Shown here: positions 60,124 to 64,000 of the stretch, piece by piece | How positions within the stretch are numbered: position 1 is the first letter of the stretch | Layout of the letters: every line of letters begins with the position of its first letter | Origin: Rhizopus arrhizus | Taxonomy: Eukaryota > Mucoromycota > Mucoromycetes > Mucorales > Rhizopodaceae | Direction of reading: 5' to 3' | NCBI GenBank assembly: GCA_024220505.1 | Contig: JAKZZE010000019.1 | Location: 124,001 to 188,000 of the forward strand | Length of the DNA stretch: 64,000 nucleotides | The notes under the pieces: model-generated | Database searches by the model: none | What the model saw: the letters and a program-made list of their open reading frames with translations, nothing else | What the model was told of the DNA's origin: nothing | Position numbers and translations under genes: made by a program

Positions 60124-63100
60124 TTACAAACCAATGGTTTTTCTTGGAAGAGGTAAAAAGACAACATGATTATCAGGATAACCTTGCTTCATAGCCACAC
60201 AAGTAAATATACGAGATACTGGAAGAATACAGTCTGAATCAGCTGGTCGAAATGAGTTATGGTAGTACGCGGCACCAAGACATTCAAATCCTTGAAAAGG
60301 ATGAAGAGGAGGGTTGTACCAACGTACAAAAGCAAAGAGGTGTTCATCAAAAGCATTTGGCATAAAGACTCGACCGTTTGGAAGGATAGATTTTTTCATT
60401 TGAAGTTGATGGCTAAAATAATATTGAACTTCGCCAATTCGCATTTCAGGCTCTTGTCCAAGAACAGCAGAATTACAGGCGACTTCAATGTAACAACCAC
60501 GAGTAGTACGCGATGCCTTTGACCGATATGTCTGCCCAAGGATCTCAATTTCAGAAAAAAGAGAAATATCAGGAAGTACCATTGTAGACAAGTCATCAAA
60601 TTCTTCTGGGATTAGCGCACTTGTGAATGTTCGATCAGTGTATACAATTTTGTAAAAGGCAAGAAGATAGTCATAATGGTCTCGAGTCAATCTATTAACA
60701 CTGACTTTGTGTCTAGAAGAAGCTTGCGTATCAGGAGGTAGAGTTTCAGCACCAGTGAAGATATCATTCAAACGTAGAGGAGCACTGACAAATAAACTAA
60801 AATCAAAACAGGTTGAAGTAGATGAAGAAGCAACTAGGGAATCAGAAGGCGTTGGTGACAAGTAACAAAAGGAAGACATCATCACAGGATTCTGTTTAAT
60901 TCCTTGTGGTAAGTTACGGATGTAGTCACCATAGTGTACAACAGAAAGAAACTTCTTCATATATGTAACTTCGAACGCTGTCTTGTAGTTTACTGTCATC
61001 TTCTTAATATCGCCATTAAGCCTCTCAAAGCCATACAACCAAAATGCATATATTGGACCAAAGTCTTGGATAGAGTCCTTTAGATGCAGATGAAGATGCA
61101 TATTTGGAGTGACCATCTCTGCACCATACAATTCAACAACACCAGCGACAAACTCATGGAATAGTTTATGGGCCATCATGGCTTCATTCTGAGTAATGCA
61201 TGGACGACATACGATATGGCAGGCCTGTACAAACTTTGCCCAATTTTCTTTATGACGGACTGGAAGGCGAGACTTCAGTAAAAGGGGCGAAAGAGCAAGA
61301 CACCAGGTTCTCCATTCATCAGCCTTTAAGTCAGAAAAATTGCTGGCAATTTTCTGATTGATCGGTGTGTATTGTGCTGGCAATATAATGTCGTTTGCTT
61401 CCTTTTGCATTTCTTTCAAGTCAGCATCGGTCAAATATAATTCATGGGTAAGGTCACAAATAGTAGTACGCCATATTTTAACCATTTTCTTTGCTGTTCC
61501 TAGGAAAAGGCCATGCATAGGATCAATGGCAGTACAACGAACAAGATCAAGGTATTCCAAATCATGTAGAGCAGAAAATCGAGTACCAAATTTCTGTTCC
61601 AAGTCAGTCCTTTGTTTCTTTGTAGATGCTTCTTTCCAACTTCTTGCATGATGACGATTTTCAATATTGGTACGAAGTGACCAAGCATTAAGATCTTCAA
61701 GACCAAAAGAAAAATCACGTTGAAGATTTGTATTATGACGAGCAGGAAATGCTGTTGAGCATTTATTACAAGGTACAGTTGCATTGAATGAAGTAAACCC
61801 ACTAACCTTTCGGCTAGCAGGAATATCGCAAGCAATCAAGAACAGAGCAGCACGAACTTTGACAGGAGCATTGGGAGAATCAGCTGTACATGTGAAGAAG
61901 TCACCATAATAGAGATCCTTTAGCTCCTTCACCAAAACTTGCAAATAGTTATTGATTTGTGTGTCTTTGGGTTCTTTGGGTCCAGGAATAACACAAACCA
62001 AGATGATATTTTCTTTTTTGTATCTGATGGATCTTGGAAGATTATTTATCGTCAAGTAAACAGCACCAACAGAGTACACGGTTCTTTTTGAAGATTGAAA
62101 CCAATCGACATTCAAAGTGAACAAAAGAGATCTAGCTTGACTGGTAAATACATTACCATCTCTATCCTTGAATTCATTCCAAAATTGACCATCATAGATA
62201 TCATACATAGTGTTGTTATGACGAGTACGATAGCGCCATGCTTCAATTGCTGATTCAAAGCCTGGTCGTGAGAACATCACAGTCAAAGCATACTTGATGG
62301 AATTGAATGCAGAGACCTTGTTGGCATACATCTTGCTTGCACCAACCGTAACAGGCTTGAAGAGTGGGGTATTACATGTGATGTGAAATTCAGAAAAGGT
62401 GCACTTCGAATCACAGTGTACTTCTTCAGGCTGATATAGGGTATGGCATTCGGGACAGACAACAAGGCGAAACATGCCCTTGTAAGTATAATCGATTCCA
62501 ACAGCATTACGCATGGTATCCAATTTTGCGGGAAAAATTGGTTGATGGTTTAAGAGAAAAGCAAGATCATTCGCAAATTTCATTACCACTTCAGCAGCAT
62601 ATTCGGATATGAAAAATAACTGGAAGTATGTCAAGAAGACAGCAATAAAAGCAACAATATCATTTTGGAATCCCTTGATTTCAACTAAAAATTTAACAAC
62701 GTAAGTAATGCATTCTTCATAAAAGTAACCCACTTCTAGGAAATAATTACCTTGAGGCATATCAAATTCAACAATATCCATACTGTCAGATAAATTCACT
62801 TCATCATTTTCAATCACTTCCCAATTTGAAACGTCTTCTGCGTTGTCTTCATCAGAATCATTTTTATTTGCTTCAATTATCTCATTATTGGCATCAACTT
62901 CTTGAACCTTTTCTGCTTCATCTATTTATATATAACGCGTCAGTAAAAATACTATCTAAATGTAAGTAAACTACCTTTAGCAGCTTCTTTTTTTTATGGC
63001 GAGCAAGAGTCCATCGAGTAACCAATTGGTACTTGCCAATTTCTCCTTCAGAGCATTGGCTACAGTAGCATTTAAATCTGTATTGGGTTGAAGAGTTCAT
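60124..63100 (-). CDS. tnp2/Plavaka-like DDE transposase with N-terminal zinc finger; one frameshift at an A8 run
   Basis: Exon 1 (63100-62975) encodes a Cys-x-Cys-x2-Cys ... His finger (FKCYCSQCSEGEIG, WTLARHKKKK) typical of tnp2-group transposases. Exon 2 runs 62921-60124 (932 codons). The core has FTLNVDWFQSSKR, IACDIPASRKVSGFTSF followed by PCNKC, CTAIDPMHGLFLGT, and MHLHLHLKDSIQDFGPIY with GFERLNGDIKK, the region called DUF4218 in CACTA/Plavaka elements. Canonical splicing (GTAGTT to AATAG) leaves the frame one base short. One extra A in the run 62988-62995 would join them in phase. The single break suggests recent inactivation or a sequence error. Confidence 0.85.
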
Positions 63101-64000
63101 TGTAAATATAATAAAAGATTATTTTATAAACTTGATCTATTGTTTTACGCGCTTATATATGATTTCAAAAGCAACAGCCAAGGAGTATTGAAATTCAGTT
63201 GAAATTCTAAAAATAAAACAAAAGCTTTTGATTAGTGTAGCCAGGATACTTACATCATACCAGCAATCGCTGGATAGTAGATTTGGTTGCAGATAAAGTC
63301 AGTTTGCCGTTTATATCGTGGGCTTTGAATCTTTTTTTAGATTTCTGTTTGATGCTTTCCACCTTCGTCATATTTGGTCCACTTTTATTTTTTTTTAATG
63401 AAAAAATTTCTAAAGTACTTTTTTTTTAAAACCCAAATTTAAAACGCTCCTTTTTTTTTATTCAAGTTTAAACAATACATTGAATGGAGATTCCTTTTGT
63501 AATGTCAATGCTGGGAATGTAATTTTTTTTTTTTTTTTTTTACAATTTCAACATTGCAACTTTTTTTTTTTTTCTTTCAAAAGCACTCAGTAACAATATA
63601 CTTTTTCTTTTGTTTTTTAACCTTTTCATAGAAATCTCAAGACGTGTAGCATAATAGACATTCATTCCGTTGCCGCCTTTTTTTTCTTTACTCTCAAAAA
63701 ATAAAATTGATTATCAAAAATACTCTGTCTTTTTTATGCCGTGATCTTACTATTTAAAACATATCTTTTTCAGCTTTAAAACAAGTTTAACTTCTTTAGA
63801 GCCAAAAGAATCCTTCTTTTTTTTATATATTTTATTCAATCTTTTAAACTTTCTACTATATTCACATTCTTTTTTTTTTGTTCTAATTTATAAACACATA
63901 CTTTTATACTTATTATTATAGCGATATTATGCACTTATATAAGAGTTTCATCCCTCTTATTCATATGTACCTCTTTACTCTTTCTTTTTTTTTTTTTCTT
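63101..64000. other. Upstream flank of the transposase, T-rich; small ORF at 63255-63371 (minus)
   Basis: Contains a 38-codon basic minus-strand frame (starting MTKVESIKQKSKKRFK) that might be a 5' exon or chance. Otherwise long T-runs and AT-rich DNA. Terminal repeats of the tnp2 element should lie here but were not recognised. Confidence 0.35.

Overview
The window is nuclear DNA of an early-diverging filamentous fungus, most likely a member of the Mucorales (Mucoromycota). This rests on several observations: AT-rich sequence with long A/T runs; genes carrying many short introns (about 45-70 bp) with GTAAG-type donors; housekeeping proteins of fungal type; and a transposon set (chromovirus, DIRS-like element, Tc1/mariner, tnp2-type DNA transposon) known from such genomes. 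Species identity is inference.

Positions 1-34.4 kb form a compact host gene region. On the minus strand lie a protein kinase start, a small unknown four-exon gene, a GH72 beta-1,3-glucanosyltransferase, ATP synthase beta, ribosomal stalk protein P2, a Kes1/Osh4-type sterol-transfer protein, an SH3-WW-WW RasGEF, an Svf1 homologue, a SWIRM-domain protein and the ribosome-biogenesis GTPase Bms1. On the plus strand lie ATP synthase delta, the KEOPS subunit Pcc1, glucose-6-phosphate isomerase, a Pex22-like peroxin and a membrane-anchored aspartic protease. I rebuilt the exon structures by hand, and the summed exon lengths stay in frame in every complete gene. ATP2 and ATP16, two subunits of the same F1 sector, are divergent and share about 450 bp of upstream sequence.

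Positions 34.4-50 kb are a nested transposon cluster. A DIRS-type gag relic is followed by a 424-bp solo LTR. An old retroelement (gag plus a broken second ORF, minus strand) is split by a full-length chromovirus with apparently identical 341-bp LTRs and a 5-bp target duplication. A second, inverted copy of the solo LTR is itself split by a 1.6-kb Tc1/mariner element with a TA duplication. Removing the mariner restores the solo LTR to exactly 424 bp.

Positions 50-64 kb are repeat-rich. They hold exons of an unrecognised membrane protein and a structurally complete DIRS-like tyrosine-recombinase retrotransposon with 90-bp inverted terminal repeats and an internal complementary region. Next to it is a pair of convergent genes: a coiled-coil protein of unknown family and a tnp2-like DDE transposase. 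They probably form a two-gene DNA transposon. Three transposon reading frames (mariner, chromovirus integrase junction, tnp2) each look one nucleotide short in a homopolymer run, while the host genes do not.

I see no CRISPR array, operon-type organisation, rRNA or confident tRNA. Nothing here amounts to a proven new system. The best leads are the two-gene tnp2 element, the intron-like gag relic and the DIRS architecture.
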